The translations under genes and the position numbers were made by a program. Positions 34,813 through 43,219 of a stretch of 62,500 nucleotides of DNA are shown here, one piece after another. The DNA lies in NCBI RefSeq assembly GCF_040219635.1, contig NZ_JAVJSC010000003.1, forward strand, positions 1 to 62,500, written 5' to 3'. This DNA comes from Pyruvatibacter sp. (GTDB taxonomy: Bacteria; Pseudomonadota; Alphaproteobacteria; CGMCC-115125). The notes under the pieces were generated by a model that saw only the letters and a program-made list of their open reading frames with translations, did no database searches and was not told where the DNA came from. Every line of letters begins with the position of its first letter. Position 1 is the first letter of the stretch.

Positions 34813-35535
34813 ATGACACAGCCGTCCCGCATCACGTCATTCGATCTGCCCCCCGGCCGCCTCATCGCCTCGAAATACGAGGTCATCGAAAAACTCGGCG
34901 CCGGCTGGGAGGGCGAGGTGTACAAGGTCATCGAACGACGCACCGGGGTCCGACGCGCCGCGAAACTCTTCTATCCCCATCGCAACCTCAAGGACCGGGC
35001 CGTCCTCTACTACGCCCAGAAACTCGATCGCCTGCGCGACTGCTCCATCCTGATCCAGTATCACAACTCCGAGACCTTCCGCCATCGCGGCTCGCCCATC
35101 ACCTGCCTCATCAGTGACTACGTCGAAGGCGAGATCCTCGCCGACATGCTCGCGCGACAGCCGCGCGGACGCATGCACCACTTCGAGGCGATGCACCTGC
35201 TGCACACGCTGGCGTCGGGCGTCGAGCAGATCCACCGGCAGCGCGAGTACCACGGCGATCTGCACGACGGGAACGTCATGGTCGCCCGTCGGGGCGTCTT
35301 CTTCGACGTCAAACTCGTGGACTTCTACCACTGGGGCCGCCCGAGCGCGGCGAACATCCGGCACGACGTCGTCTGCCTCGTCCGCATCCTCTACGACGCC
35401 GTCGGCGGCCGCGACGCGTACGCGAAGCAGCCCCAGGAGATCAAGGACATCTGCAAAGGCATGCGCCGGGACCTCATCGAGAAGGCGTTCCCCACGGCGG
35501 GTCGCCTGCGTGAGCATCTCGAAGGCGCGCGCTGA
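34813..35535 (+). CDS. Small atypical protein kinase
   Basis: A 240-residue kinase-fold protein. It has the glycine loop GAGWEG at 29-34, Lys51 in AAKLF, catalytic loop HGDLHDGN at 147-154 and the metal-binding Asp170, where DFG is DFY. HGDL in place of HRDL is common in aminoglycoside phosphotransferase-like and lipopolysaccharide-kinase-like proteins. The C-lobe is short. It is likely a cytoplasmic kinase; whether it acts on proteins is uncertain. It follows the PP2C gene closely. Confidence 0.83.
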   Translation: MTQPSRITSFDLPPGRLIASKYEVIEKLGAGWEGEVYKVIERRTGVRRAAKLFYPHRNLKDRAVLYYAQKLDRLRDCSILIQYHNSETFRHRGSPITCLISDYVEGEILADMLARQPRGRMHHFEAMHLLHTLASGVEQIHRQREYHGDLHDGNVMVARRGVFFDVKLVDFYHWGRPSAANIRHDVVCLVRILYDAVGGRDAYAKQPQEIKDICKGMRRDLIEKAFPTAGRLREHLEGAR

Positions 35536-35539
35536 TCGA

Positions 35540-36637
35540 TCAGATCGCCGGCTCGCGATCCGGGTCGGGGCCCGCTTCGCGCAGGTAGTAACTGCGGGCG
35601 AGATCCTCGCGGATGCGCTCGTACAGGTGGGCGTCGTCCAGCCGTTCCACCGCACGCTCCATCCGGTGCAGCGGCCCGCTCTTGACGAACGCGAGGTGGC
35701 ACACCGGGTCGCCCGGCGCCACCGACGGGAGCGTCGTCATGCCGAGCACGATGCCGTTCCGCGCCGCACGAATCACCTCCTGCTCCTCGCCCGTCAGACT
35801 CGCGTTCGTCGCGATCGCGTCCCCCTGCTCGACGATCGCGCCCGGCGCCACGTGAAAGCGCAGAAAACCACCGTTCATGGCGCGGATCCACGTGGTCCCG
35901 TCCGTCTCAACGAGGTACGGCGGCTTCTCCGCCCGCCCACGCACCATCCCGAGGCGGATCAGGCAGTTGCGGATCCCCCGCACCGCGTACTCGACGACGC
36001 CCGATTCAACCTTCCACACTTCTCCCGCTTCGAGAATGATCGTCGCGCAGCCCGACGCGCACGCCGCGCGTCGCAGCGAACCCCGCGGCCCGCGTCCGTG
36101 CACGATCAGTTCCGCCCCGAAGGCGCGCGCCAGATCCGCGACGCGATCGTCCTTCATGTCCGCGCGCACATTGGGGAAGTTCGTGCGCCGCAATGCGGCC
36201 GTGTGCAGGTCGATGCCGTACTCGCACCGCGCGACGACGCCCGTGAAGAAGGCGTCCGCCATGCGACTCGTGAGGCTGCCCGACGTGGTGCCGGGAAACG
36301 ACCGGTTGAGGTCGCGACGGTCGGGCATGTAGCGCGAGTGACGCTCGAAGCCGAGAATGTTGACGACCGGACACAGCAGCAGCGTCCCCCGATCAATCTC
36401 GAAGGGACGGTCAACAATGATCGAGCGAATGGCGCCGGTGCCGTTGATCTCGTCGCCATGCACGGCGCCGGAGACGAAGACGGTCGGCCCCTCCTCGCGG
36501 CCGCGCCAGACGTACACGGGAATGCGCACATCCACGCCCGAGTAACTTTCGGAGACCGTGATCCGGACTTCCCTCGCTTCGCCGGGGCCAACCTCCACCC
36601 CGCCCCAACGCCCCGGATCGCCTCTTGATTCGTTCAT
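35540..36637 (-). CDS. Succinylglutamate desuccinylase/aspartoacylase-type hydrolase
   Basis: A 365-residue zinc hydrolase of the AstE/AspA (M14-like) group. Zinc ligands are predicted in SGAVHGDEINGT (His and Glu) and GIDLHTAA (His). Further motifs are NPVV-like LCPVVNILGFERHSR, DRRDLNRSFPG and a C-terminal beta domain (GGFLRFHVAPGAIVEQGDAIA). These enzymes cleave acyl or peptide bonds next to an acidic amino acid. It overlaps the RimK gene by four bases, so it may trim glutamates added by that ligase. This is an inference from gene order. Confidence 0.87.
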   Translation of the reverse strand: MNESRGDPGRWGGVEVGPGEAREVRITVSESYSGVDVRIPVYVWRGREEGPTVFVSGAVHGDEINGTGAIRSIIVDRPFEIDRGTLLLCPVVNILGFERHSRYMPDRRDLNRSFPGTTSGSLTSRMADAFFTGVVARCEYGIDLHTAALRRTNFPNVRADMKDDRVADLARAFGAELIVHGRGPRGSLRRAACASGCATIILEAGEVWKVESGVVEYAVRGIRNCLIRLGMVRGRAEKPPYLVETDGTTWIRAMNGGFLRFHVAPGAIVEQGDAIATNASLTGEEQEVIRAARNGIVLGMTTLPSVAPGDPVCHLAFVKSGPLHRMERAVERLDDAHLYERIREDLARSYYLREAGPDPDREPAI

Positions 36638-37839
36638 CCGCCGGCCTCCATGCCGGTCGCGGCAGCGTCCGCCAATCGCCTCACCTTGCGCCGGCGACGA
36701 CGCCGCTTGACCGGCACCAGGTCGCGCATCGCTTCGAGCCGACCGTAGCAGAGCAGCCGGTCGTTGGCCTCGAGTTCGCGCGAGCCCTTCGGATTCGAGA
36801 TCACCTTGGCGCCGCGATTGAGGGTGAGAACCGCGATGTCCCGTTCGAACAGACCCGACTCCGCAAGCGTCCGCCCGACGAACCAATTGGATTCGTGAAT
36901 GTGGATTTCCGCCACGCCGTACCCCTTGCTGACGGTCAGGCGCTGCCGCACGTCCACCTCCGGGAAGGCGACGCGATCGGCGATGAAGTCCACGACGGCG
37001 CCGGCGACGTCCAGGCCGGTGGCGCCCTCGATGCCTTCGAGGCCGGGCGAGGAGTTGACCTCCATGATCTGCGGCCCCTCGTTGGACTCGAGCATGTCCA
37101 CGCCGGCGACGCGCAGACCCATGATCTGCGCGGCGCGTACGGCCGTCTCCTCGTACGTCTCGTCCAGCGTCACCGCCTCGGCGATCCCGCCGCGATGCAC
37201 GTTGCTGCGGAACTCGCTGCCCTGGGCCACGCGGCGCATCGCGGCAACGACGCGATCGCCGACGACGAACGCCCGGATGTCGCGGCCGCGACTCTCGGCG
37301 ACGAACTTCTGCACCAGCACGTTCTGACGCGCCGACTGAAGCGTCTCGATGATCGCCTCGGCGACCTTCGGAGAGTCGGCGAGAATGACGCCGACGCCCT
37401 GCGTGCCTTCGAGAATCTTGATGATCACCGGGGCGCCGCCGACGCGCTCGATCGCGGGCAGCACGTCCGCCCGGTCGCGGACGAAGGTCGTGTGCGGGAT
37501 GCCGACGTCGTGGCGGCTGAGGATCTGCATCGAGCGGAGCTTGTCGCGCGAATTGGAAATGCCGTTGGCCGTGTTGGGCGTATAGGTGTCCATCTGCTCG
37601 AATTGCCGGACGACCGCCGTGCCGAAATAGGTCACGGAATGGCCGATGCGCGGGATGATCGCGTCGTAGTCCGAGAGCGATCGCCCCCGGTACAGCAGCC
37701 CCGGTTCGCCGTGTTCGAGTTCAAGGGCGAAGCGGAGGGTGTCGAGCACCTTCACCTTGTGCCCCCGTTCGGTCGCGGCCTGGCGCAGGCGGCGCGAGCT
37801 ATAGCATCGCGGCGCACGCGAGAGAATGCCAAGTTTCAT
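36634..37839 (-). CDS. RimK-family ATP-grasp ligase with C-terminal RCK_C domain
   Basis: A 401-residue protein. Residues 1-290 form a RimK-type glutamate ligase (MKLGILSRAPRCYSSRRL; GGAPVIIKILEGTQGVGVIL; RDIRAFVVGDRVVAAMRR; QIMEVNSSPGLEGIEGATG). Residues about 305-385 match an RCK_C (TrkA-C) domain (VAEIHIHESNWFVGRTLAES; ELEANDRLLCYGR), which binds nucleotides or ions as a regulator in K+ channels. The tail is strongly basic (KRRRRRRKVRR). RimK-like enzymes add glutamates to ribosomal protein S6 or other C-termini. Both neighbours overlap it by four bases. Confidence 0.9.
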   Translation of the reverse strand: MKLGILSRAPRCYSSRRLRQAATERGHKVKVLDTLRFALELEHGEPGLLYRGRSLSDYDAIIPRIGHSVTYFGTAVVRQFEQMDTYTPNTANGISNSRDKLRSMQILSRHDVGIPHTTFVRDRADVLPAIERVGGAPVIIKILEGTQGVGVILADSPKVAEAIIETLQSARQNVLVQKFVAESRGRDIRAFVVGDRVVAAMRRVAQGSEFRSNVHRGGIAEAVTLDETYEETAVRAAQIMGLRVAGVDMLESNEGPQIMEVNSSPGLEGIEGATGLDVAGAVVDFIADRVAFPEVDVRQRLTVSKGYGVAEIHIHESNWFVGRTLAESGLFERDIAVLTLNRGAKVISNPKGSRELEANDRLLCYGRLEAMRDLVPVKRRRRRRKVRRLADAAATGMEAGG

Positions 37840-38300
37840 GCGGTCCTTCCTCCGCCCTTGCGGGCGGCGCTGACAAGGTAGGTCTGGGAAGCGTCCACGA
37901 GGTAGCGGCCGGCGAGGGCCGTGCGGCCGACGAGCATGCGACAGAGCATTTCGCGGCGACAGACGAGGCTCAATTCGATCTCGGCGGCGACGCCTCCGAG
38001 ACTCAGGGTCGTGAGCACCACCGGGCGACGCTGACGAACGCCGCTGCTGGGCTTGACGACGCTCTCGCGGACAAGGGGGGCCGTCACCCACCGAAGGCGG
38101 ACCGACGGACGCTGACGCACGACGACCGCGAACCGAAGATGGCCGTCCTCGACCTCCTCGATGTGGTCAACGTGGACGGCGCTGGTCCGGGCGCCGGTGT
38201 CGATCTTGGCGCGAATGCCCCGGACCCGCCAATCGGGCAGGTCCACGCGTTCGCGCCACCCGACCGTGATCTGGGTGTCGGTTGGCTCCATGCGGGACAT
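37836..38300 (-). CDS. RimB-like retropepsin-type protease
   Basis: A 154-residue protein with the aspartic-protease-like sequence IRAKIDTGARTSAVHVDHIE, corresponding to the DTGA active site of retropepsins, and VVLTTLSLGGVAAEIELSL and RMLVGRTALAGRYLVD later. It belongs to the small group once labelled 'ATP-dependent zinc protease' (RimB), often found next to RimK ligases. As first gene of the operon it is followed by RimK with an ATGA overlap. It may process a glutamylated protein. ATG at 38291 is an alternative start. Confidence 0.87.
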   Translation of the reverse strand: MSRMEPTDTQITVGWRERVDLPDWRVRGIRAKIDTGARTSAVHVDHIEEVEDGHLRFAVVVRQRPSVRLRWVTAPLVRESVVKPSSGVRQRRPVVLTTLSLGGVAAEIELSLVCRREMLCRMLVGRTALAGRYLVDASQTYLVSAARKGGGRTA

Positions 38301-38824
38301 TCTACGGGCCCCGACCGGATCGACGCGGCTGACGGTCGGATCACGGCCTCACGACGGTTTTCTTCCGAATTCATCAAATGTTGAGAGCGTTGGTTGATCC
38401 CGCGCATCATTTTGTTAGCATCTCGGCGGTGATCCGGGGTCCGACGCGGTCGGATACCAATGATCAATCTTTCGTTCGGAACTTAGTAGGGTTCAAGTGA
38501 ATCCGAAGGGGTTCGGACGCTCAGCTTCGGAGCGTCGCCGATGGAGCAGGATGACAACGACGACATGGCCGGCGTGTGTTGAGACCCACGAGGTCCTGAC
38601 ACCCGCCGGGCGTCAGACGACACACGCGGGAGGCCGGTCAATCTGCACCGCCGCTCGCTGAGACGAGATTTTCACGCACACAAATCGAGATCTTTCACCC
38701 GATGCAGCCGACAAGGCGGTCGGGGGAGAGTCAACAGTCGTTCACAAGGGACCCGGTCGCGGATTCGCCGCTCCGGAACACAGCAGCCACGAACCACCTG
38801 TCATGGGGTGACCGAGGAATCACC
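38301..38824. other. Structured leader region upstream of fusA
   Basis: The 524 bases between the RimB-like gene and fusA contain no protein I can support. Two strong inverted repeats occur: GACGCTC/GAGCGTC at 38516-38536, and a larger hairpin with GCGTGTGTTG at 38572-38581 pairing with CGACACACGC at 38618-38627, which encloses CTGAC/GTCAG at 38596-38616. No T-run follows either. A long mRNA leader or an embedded small RNA is possible. Confidence 0.55.
38394..38421 (+). promoter_or_regulatory. Possible fusA promoter
   Basis: TTGATC at 38394-38399 and TAGCAT at 38416-38421 are separated by 16 bases and resemble sigma-70 boxes within a locally AT-rich stretch. Transcription from here would give a leader of about 400 bases before fusA. 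It was picked by eye and is unverified. Confidence 0.3.
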
Positions 38825-40930
38825 ATGGACCTCAGCCACATTCGCAACATCGGAATCTGCGCCCACATCGACGCCGGCAAGACCACGGTCACCGAGCGTG
38901 TTCTGTTTTACACGGGCAAGAACTACAAGCTCGGCGAGGTCCACGAGGGCACCGCCACCATGGACTTCCTCCAGGAGGAGCAGGATCGCGGCATCACGAT
39001 CCAGTCCGCGGCGACCACCTGCCCCTGGACCCACAACGGCCAGGACTACAAGATCAACATCATCGACACCCCCGGCCACGTGGACTTCACCATCGAGGTC
39101 GAACGCTCAATGCGCGTCCTCGACGGCGCGGTCGCCGTCTTCGACGGCAAAGAGGGCGTCGAAGCCCAGTCCGAAACCGTCTGGCGCCAGGCCGAACGGT
39201 ACGGCGTCCCCCGCATCTGCTTCATCAACAAGATGGACAAGACGGGCGCCGACTGGGAATTCAGCTTCAACTCGATCCGCGAACGCCTCGGCGCCAACCC
39301 CATCGCCGTCCAGATCCCCATCGGACACGGCGATCAGCTCGAAGGCATCGTCGATCTCATCAAGATGAAGGCCTACTACTTCGACGCCTCCGAACTCGGC
39401 GCCAAGGTCGAGGAACGGGAGATCCCCGATTCCGTCGCCGACCTTGCCGCACTGCATCGCGGCGACATGATGGAGGCCGCCTGCAACTACGACGACAACC
39501 TCATGGAAAAGATCCTTGAGGAGCAGGAGCCCACCGAGCAGGAAATCAAGGACGCCATCCGCAAGGGCGTCATCTCCCGCCAGTGCACCGCCGTCTTCAC
39601 CGGCTCCGCCCTGAAGAACATCGGCGTGCAGCGCCTGCTCGACGGCGTCATCGATTACCTCCCGGCGCCCACCGAAGTCGAAGCCACCGAAGGCACCGAC
39701 CCCAGAGACGCCGAAGAGAAGCTCTCCCGCCCCAACAGGGTGGATGCCCCCTTCTCCGCACTCGTCTTCAAGGTCGTCTCCGACGCACACGGCGATCTCA
39801 CCTACATGCGCGTCTACTCCGGCAAAATCGCCAAGGGCGAACGCGTCCTCAACGCCGGCAACGGCAAGCGCGAGATCATCTCCCGCATGTTCGAAATGCA
39901 CGCCAAGGAACGCATCGCGCTCGAAGAGGCGTACGCAGGACAGATCGTCGCCGTCATCGGTCTCAAGGATTCCATGACCGGCGACACCCTCTGCGACATG
40001 AACGACCCGATCCTGCTCGAACGCATGACGTTCCCCGATCCGGTGATCTCCATGTCCATCGAGCCCAAGACCTCCGAGGACAAGCGCAAACTCGGCGACG
40101 CACTCGTCACCATCCGTCGGGAAGATCCCTCGTTCCGCAGCCAGTACGACGATGAGACCGGACAGACCATCATCGCCGGCATGGGCGAACTCCACCTCGA
40201 GATCATCAAGAACAAGCTCGTTCGCGATATGAAGATCAACGTCGAGGTCGGAAAGCCACGCGTCTCCTACCGCGAAACCATCACCGGTTCCGCCAACGAG
40301 GTCCGCGGCAAGTTCGTCAAGCAGACCGGCGGTCGAGGCCAGTTCGGCGACTGCATCATCAACATCGAGCCCTTCACCGCCGAGCAGGCCGAAGAGGCCG
40401 AACTCAAGTTCAAGGACAACGTCGCCTTCGAGAACAAGATCGTCGGCGGCTCGATCCCCAAGGAGTTCATCCCCTCCGTCGAAGTCGGCATCCGCAACAC
40501 CGCCGTCTCCGGCGTCATGGCGGGCTACCCCCTCATCAACATCAAGTGCACCCTCATTGACGGCTCATACCACCCGGTTGACTCCTCGCAGGTCGCATTC
40601 GAACAGGCCGGTCGCCTCGCGCTCATCGACGCATGCCACAAGGCCGGACTCACGCTGCTCGAACCCGTCATGAAGGTCGTCATCACAACCCCCGACGAAT
40701 ACATCGGCTCCGTCACCGGAGACGTGTCCAGCCGTCGCGGCATGATCGTCGGCACCGAGGAACGCGGCAACACCCGACTCATCACCGCTGAGGTTCCCCT
40801 CTCCGAAATGTTCGGCTACACCACCGTCCTCCGCTCACTCACGCAGGGACGCGCAACATCCTCCATGGAACCCCTCGAGTACCGCCCGCTTCCCCCCAGC
40901 ATGGTCAAGGAAGTCACCTCCGCCGGCTGA
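38825..40930 (+). CDS. fusA: Elongation factor G
   Basis: A 701-residue translocase GTPase: G1 AHIDAGKTT, G2 DRGITIQSAATT, G3 DTPGHVD, G4 NKMDKTGAD, then domain II, and domain IV with GGRGQFGDCIINIEP. It moves tRNA and mRNA through the ribosome. The start at MDLSHIRNIGICAHIDAGK follows the family; an in-frame upstream extension is not conserved. It stands apart from rpsL, rpsG and tuf, with which fusA is often linked. A strong terminator follows it. Confidence 0.95.
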   Translation: MDLSHIRNIGICAHIDAGKTTVTERVLFYTGKNYKLGEVHEGTATMDFLQEEQDRGITIQSAATTCPWTHNGQDYKINIIDTPGHVDFTIEVERSMRVLDGAVAVFDGKEGVEAQSETVWRQAERYGVPRICFINKMDKTGADWEFSFNSIRERLGANPIAVQIPIGHGDQLEGIVDLIKMKAYYFDASELGAKVEEREIPDSVADLAALHRGDMMEAACNYDDNLMEKILEEQEPTEQEIKDAIRKGVISRQCTAVFTGSALKNIGVQRLLDGVIDYLPAPTEVEATEGTDPRDAEEKLSRPNRVDAPFSALVFKVVSDAHGDLTYMRVYSGKIAKGERVLNAGNGKREIISRMFEMHAKERIALEEAYAGQIVAVIGLKDSMTGDTLCDMNDPILLERMTFPDPVISMSIEPKTSEDKRKLGDALVTIRREDPSFRSQYDDETGQTIIAGMGELHLEIIKNKLVRDMKINVEVGKPRVSYRETITGSANEVRGKFVKQTGGRGQFGDCIINIEPFTAEQAEEAELKFKDNVAFENKIVGGSIPKEFIPSVEVGIRNTAVSGVMAGYPLINIKCTLIDGSYHPVDSSQVAFEQAGRLALIDACHKAGLTLLEPVMKVVITTPDEYIGSVTGDVSSRRGMIVGTEERGNTRLITAEVPLSEMFGYTTVLRSLTQGRATSSMEPLEYRPLPPSMVKEVTSAG

Positions 40931-40990
40931 GCCGACGAATCACCACACCGAATACGGACCACGACGTCCGACACGCACGCATCACACGAA

Positions 40991-41019
40991 CCCAGGGACT
41001 CGAGTCCCTGGGTTTTTTT
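40991..41019 (+). terminator. Intrinsic terminator of fusA
   Basis: CCCAGGGACT and AGTCCCTGGG form a perfect stem with a CG at its centre, so the palindrome spans 40991-41012, and TTTTTTT follows directly at 41013-41019. It ends 9 bases before the convergent mnmE stop. The palindrome could also act for the opposite strand, but only the plus strand has the T-run. Confidence 0.93.
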
Positions 41020-41027
41020 CGCGCCCG

Positions 41028-42407
41028 TCACTTGCCCACGCAGAACGTCGCGAAGATGCGGCCAATCACGTCGTCCGGACTCACACGACCCGAGATCTCG
41101 CCCAACGCGTCCAACGCATCACGCATCGACGCGCCGATCAACTCCGGATGACCCAGACGCGACGTCGCCGGCGTCATCGCCAACGCCTCCTCCAGACCGC
41201 GACGGGCGCGCAGCAACGCACCCCGATGCCGCGGCAGGACGGCGAGGTCGTCCGTCGCGCGCGCCGAGGTCAACGCATCCAACACCGCACGACGCAGCGC
41301 ATCCACGTTCCACCCGTCCAACGCGCACACCGAAAGAAACGAGCCGTCCGACGCGCCAGGCAGATCCGCCTTCGTTCGCACCCGCAGCAGCCGCGCGCCC
41401 GCGACCCCCGCCGGCTCGTCCGCAAATCGACCCGTCGGATCGCACCAGATGACCACGTCCGCACGCGCCAACGCATCCATCGCCGCCGCCTGAGCCGCGG
41501 CATCCACGACGGACCGCTCCGCCAACGCCGCGTCCAGCCCCGCCAGATCCGCGAGCGTCACGCCGTCGAAGGCGCAGGACGACGGCAGCACCGCACGCCA
41601 CGCCGGAGCGTCCGCCAACCCGACCCGCTCCCGGATCACGTCACGCGTCACGCCGGGCTCGTCCGCCACCACCGAACGCTCCCGACCCAGCAACCGGTTG
41701 AAGAGCGTCGATTTGCCTGCGTTGGGCGGGCCCGCCAGTGCAACGACCGGTTCATGCTCCGCCGCTGCGATCGACTCAGGACCAGCCAGCGCGGCGACCG
41801 ACGCAATCAACGCCTCCAGCCGCGATCGCAACGCGTCCGGTGCAATCGCGACGACGTCCTCCTGATCGGTGAAGTCAATCCCCGCCTCCACGAGCGCAAG
41901 CAGCGTTCCCGCCTCGTCCGCCAGGGCGCGGTAGCGCTCGCCCGCCTCGCCCGACAGCAACCGCCTCGCGGCATCGAGCTCCGCGTCCGACCGCGCCGCG
42001 ATCAGCGACTGCACGCCCTCCGCCTGCTCAATCGTCAGCCGACCGTTGAGATACGCCCGCGCCGTGAACTCACCCGGCTCGGCCGGACGCACGCCATCCG
42101 CGGACGTCAGCGCATCCATCAGCGCGTCGAGCACGAACGGATTCGCGACGAGGTGAATCTCCGCGCCGTCCTCCCCGGTGTACGACCCGGGCGCGACGAA
42201 CGTCAGCAGCCGACACGGAACCGTCACGTCCTCACCGGACACCCGACATTGCACGCGGTTGAGCGTCGCGCCGCGCCGACGTTCCGCCGCGATCGCGAGC
42301 GTGCGCGCCAGCGCGTCAAACGTCTGCGGCCCGGAGAGGCGCACAATGCCCGTCATCCCGCGTCCCGGCGCGCCTGCGACGGCGGCGATCGTGTCCCGCG
42401 CGAGCAT
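41028..42407 (-). CDS. mnmE: tRNA modification GTPase MnmE
   Basis: A 459-residue protein with the N-terminal formyl-THF-binding domain (DTIAAVAGAPGRGMTGIVRLSG; SYTGEDGAEIHL; GEFTARAYLNGRL), an inserted G domain (G1 GPPNAGKST at 226-234, G2 EPGVTRDVI, G4-like TKAD at 355-358) and the invariant C-terminal CxGK (Cys456, FCVGK). With MnmG it modifies wobble uridines. The G3 motif DTAG is DLAG here (287-290), and the following switch II lacks the usual acidic pattern, so GTP hydrolysis may be altered. Confidence 0.93.
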   Translation of the reverse strand: MLARDTIAAVAGAPGRGMTGIVRLSGPQTFDALARTLAIAAERRRGATLNRVQCRVSGEDVTVPCRLLTFVAPGSYTGEDGAEIHLVANPFVLDALMDALTSADGVRPAEPGEFTARAYLNGRLTIEQAEGVQSLIAARSDAELDAARRLLSGEAGERYRALADEAGTLLALVEAGIDFTDQEDVVAIAPDALRSRLEALIASVAALAGPESIAAAEHEPVVALAGPPNAGKSTLFNRLLGRERSVVADEPGVTRDVIRERVGLADAPAWRAVLPSSCAFDGVTLADLAGLDAALAERSVVDAAAQAAAMDALARADVVIWCDPTGRFADEPAGVAGARLLRVRTKADLPGASDGSFLSVCALDGWNVDALRRAVLDALTSARATDDLAVLPRHRGALLRARRGLEEALAMTPATSRLGHPELIGASMRDALDALGEISGRVSPDDVIGRIFATFCVGK

Positions 42408-42417
42408 CAGCGGCGGC

Positions 42418-43188
42418 TCACGGATAGTCCTGGCGCGTCGGCCGGATCATGATGTCGTTGAGGTTGACGTGCGCCGGGCGCGACGCCGCGAACGCGATGA
42501 GATCGGCGATGTCCTCGGGCTGCAGCACCGGCCCGATGGACTCCATGAACGATCCGAACTGGGCCGCGTCGTACCCCGCGACGCCCTGGAACTCGCTCTC
42601 GACGACCGCCGGATGAATCGCCGTGACGCGCACTCCCTTGGGCCCGATCTCGCGCCGCATCGCCTCGGCGATGGACGTGATCGCGAACTTCGTGGCGCCG
42701 TACATCGAGGAAAACGGCGAGACATTCCTGCCGACGCTGGATGAAATCACAACAAGATCGCGCGGCGTGCGGGTCCAGTCGTCGGTTTCGAGCGACTCGA
42801 GCATCGCCCCCGCCGCGGCCCGGCAGAAGCGCATCGCGCCGAGGAAGTTCGTGCGGATGACCTCCTCCCACTGGCCCTCGTCGGACGTCAAGGGCGATCC
42901 CGAGAGGCCGCGACCCGCGTTGGCGACGGCGAGGTCCACCGGGGCGCCCCATGTCGCCTTCGCGGCATCCAGCATCGACGCGATCGTCTCGTTCGACGCG
43001 GCGTCGCCCGAGACCGCGACGGCCGCGCCGCCATCGGAGACGATCTCGCCCACGAGCGCATCCAGCCGATCGGCGCGACGGGCGTTGACGACGACACGCG
43101 CGCCCTCGGACGCGAACCGACGAGCCATCGCCCGCCCGATTCCCGCCGACGCGCCCGTCACGACAGCAATTCGATCCTTGAGCATCAT
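42418..43188 (-). CDS. Short-chain dehydrogenase/reductase
   Basis: A 256-residue SDR with NAD(P)-binding TGASAGIG, LAVANAGRG (NAG), the serine in VISSSVG and the catalytic YGATK. The RR.D after strand 2 (NARRADRL) suggests NADP preference. It shows a classical SDR length. The substrate is unknown. It precedes mnmE on the same strand by 10 bases and may be co-transcribed. Confidence 0.88.
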   Translation of the reverse strand: MMLKDRIAVVTGASAGIGRAMARRFASEGARVVVNARRADRLDALVGEIVSDGGAAVAVSGDAASNETIASMLDAAKATWGAPVDLAVANAGRGLSGSPLTSDEGQWEEVIRTNFLGAMRFCRAAAGAMLESLETDDWTRTPRDLVVISSSVGRNVSPFSSMYGATKFAITSIAEAMRREIGPKGVRVTAIHPAVVESEFQGVAGYDAAQFGSFMESIGPVLQPEDIADLIAFAASRPAHVNLNDIMIRPTRQDYP

Positions 43189-43219
43189 GCGGGGATTGTA
43201 CCCGCCGACGCCTCACGCC

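Noticed and set aside
35114..36628. Long plus-strand frame across the small kinase and the AstE-like gene
   Set aside because: It reads through the kinase in another frame and through the AstE-like gene in antisense, with no domain similarity.
38702..38824. N-terminal extension of fusA in the same frame
   Set aside because: The extra 41 codons have no EF-G similarity, and the family start is MDLSHIRNIG at 38825; the stretch is part of the leader.
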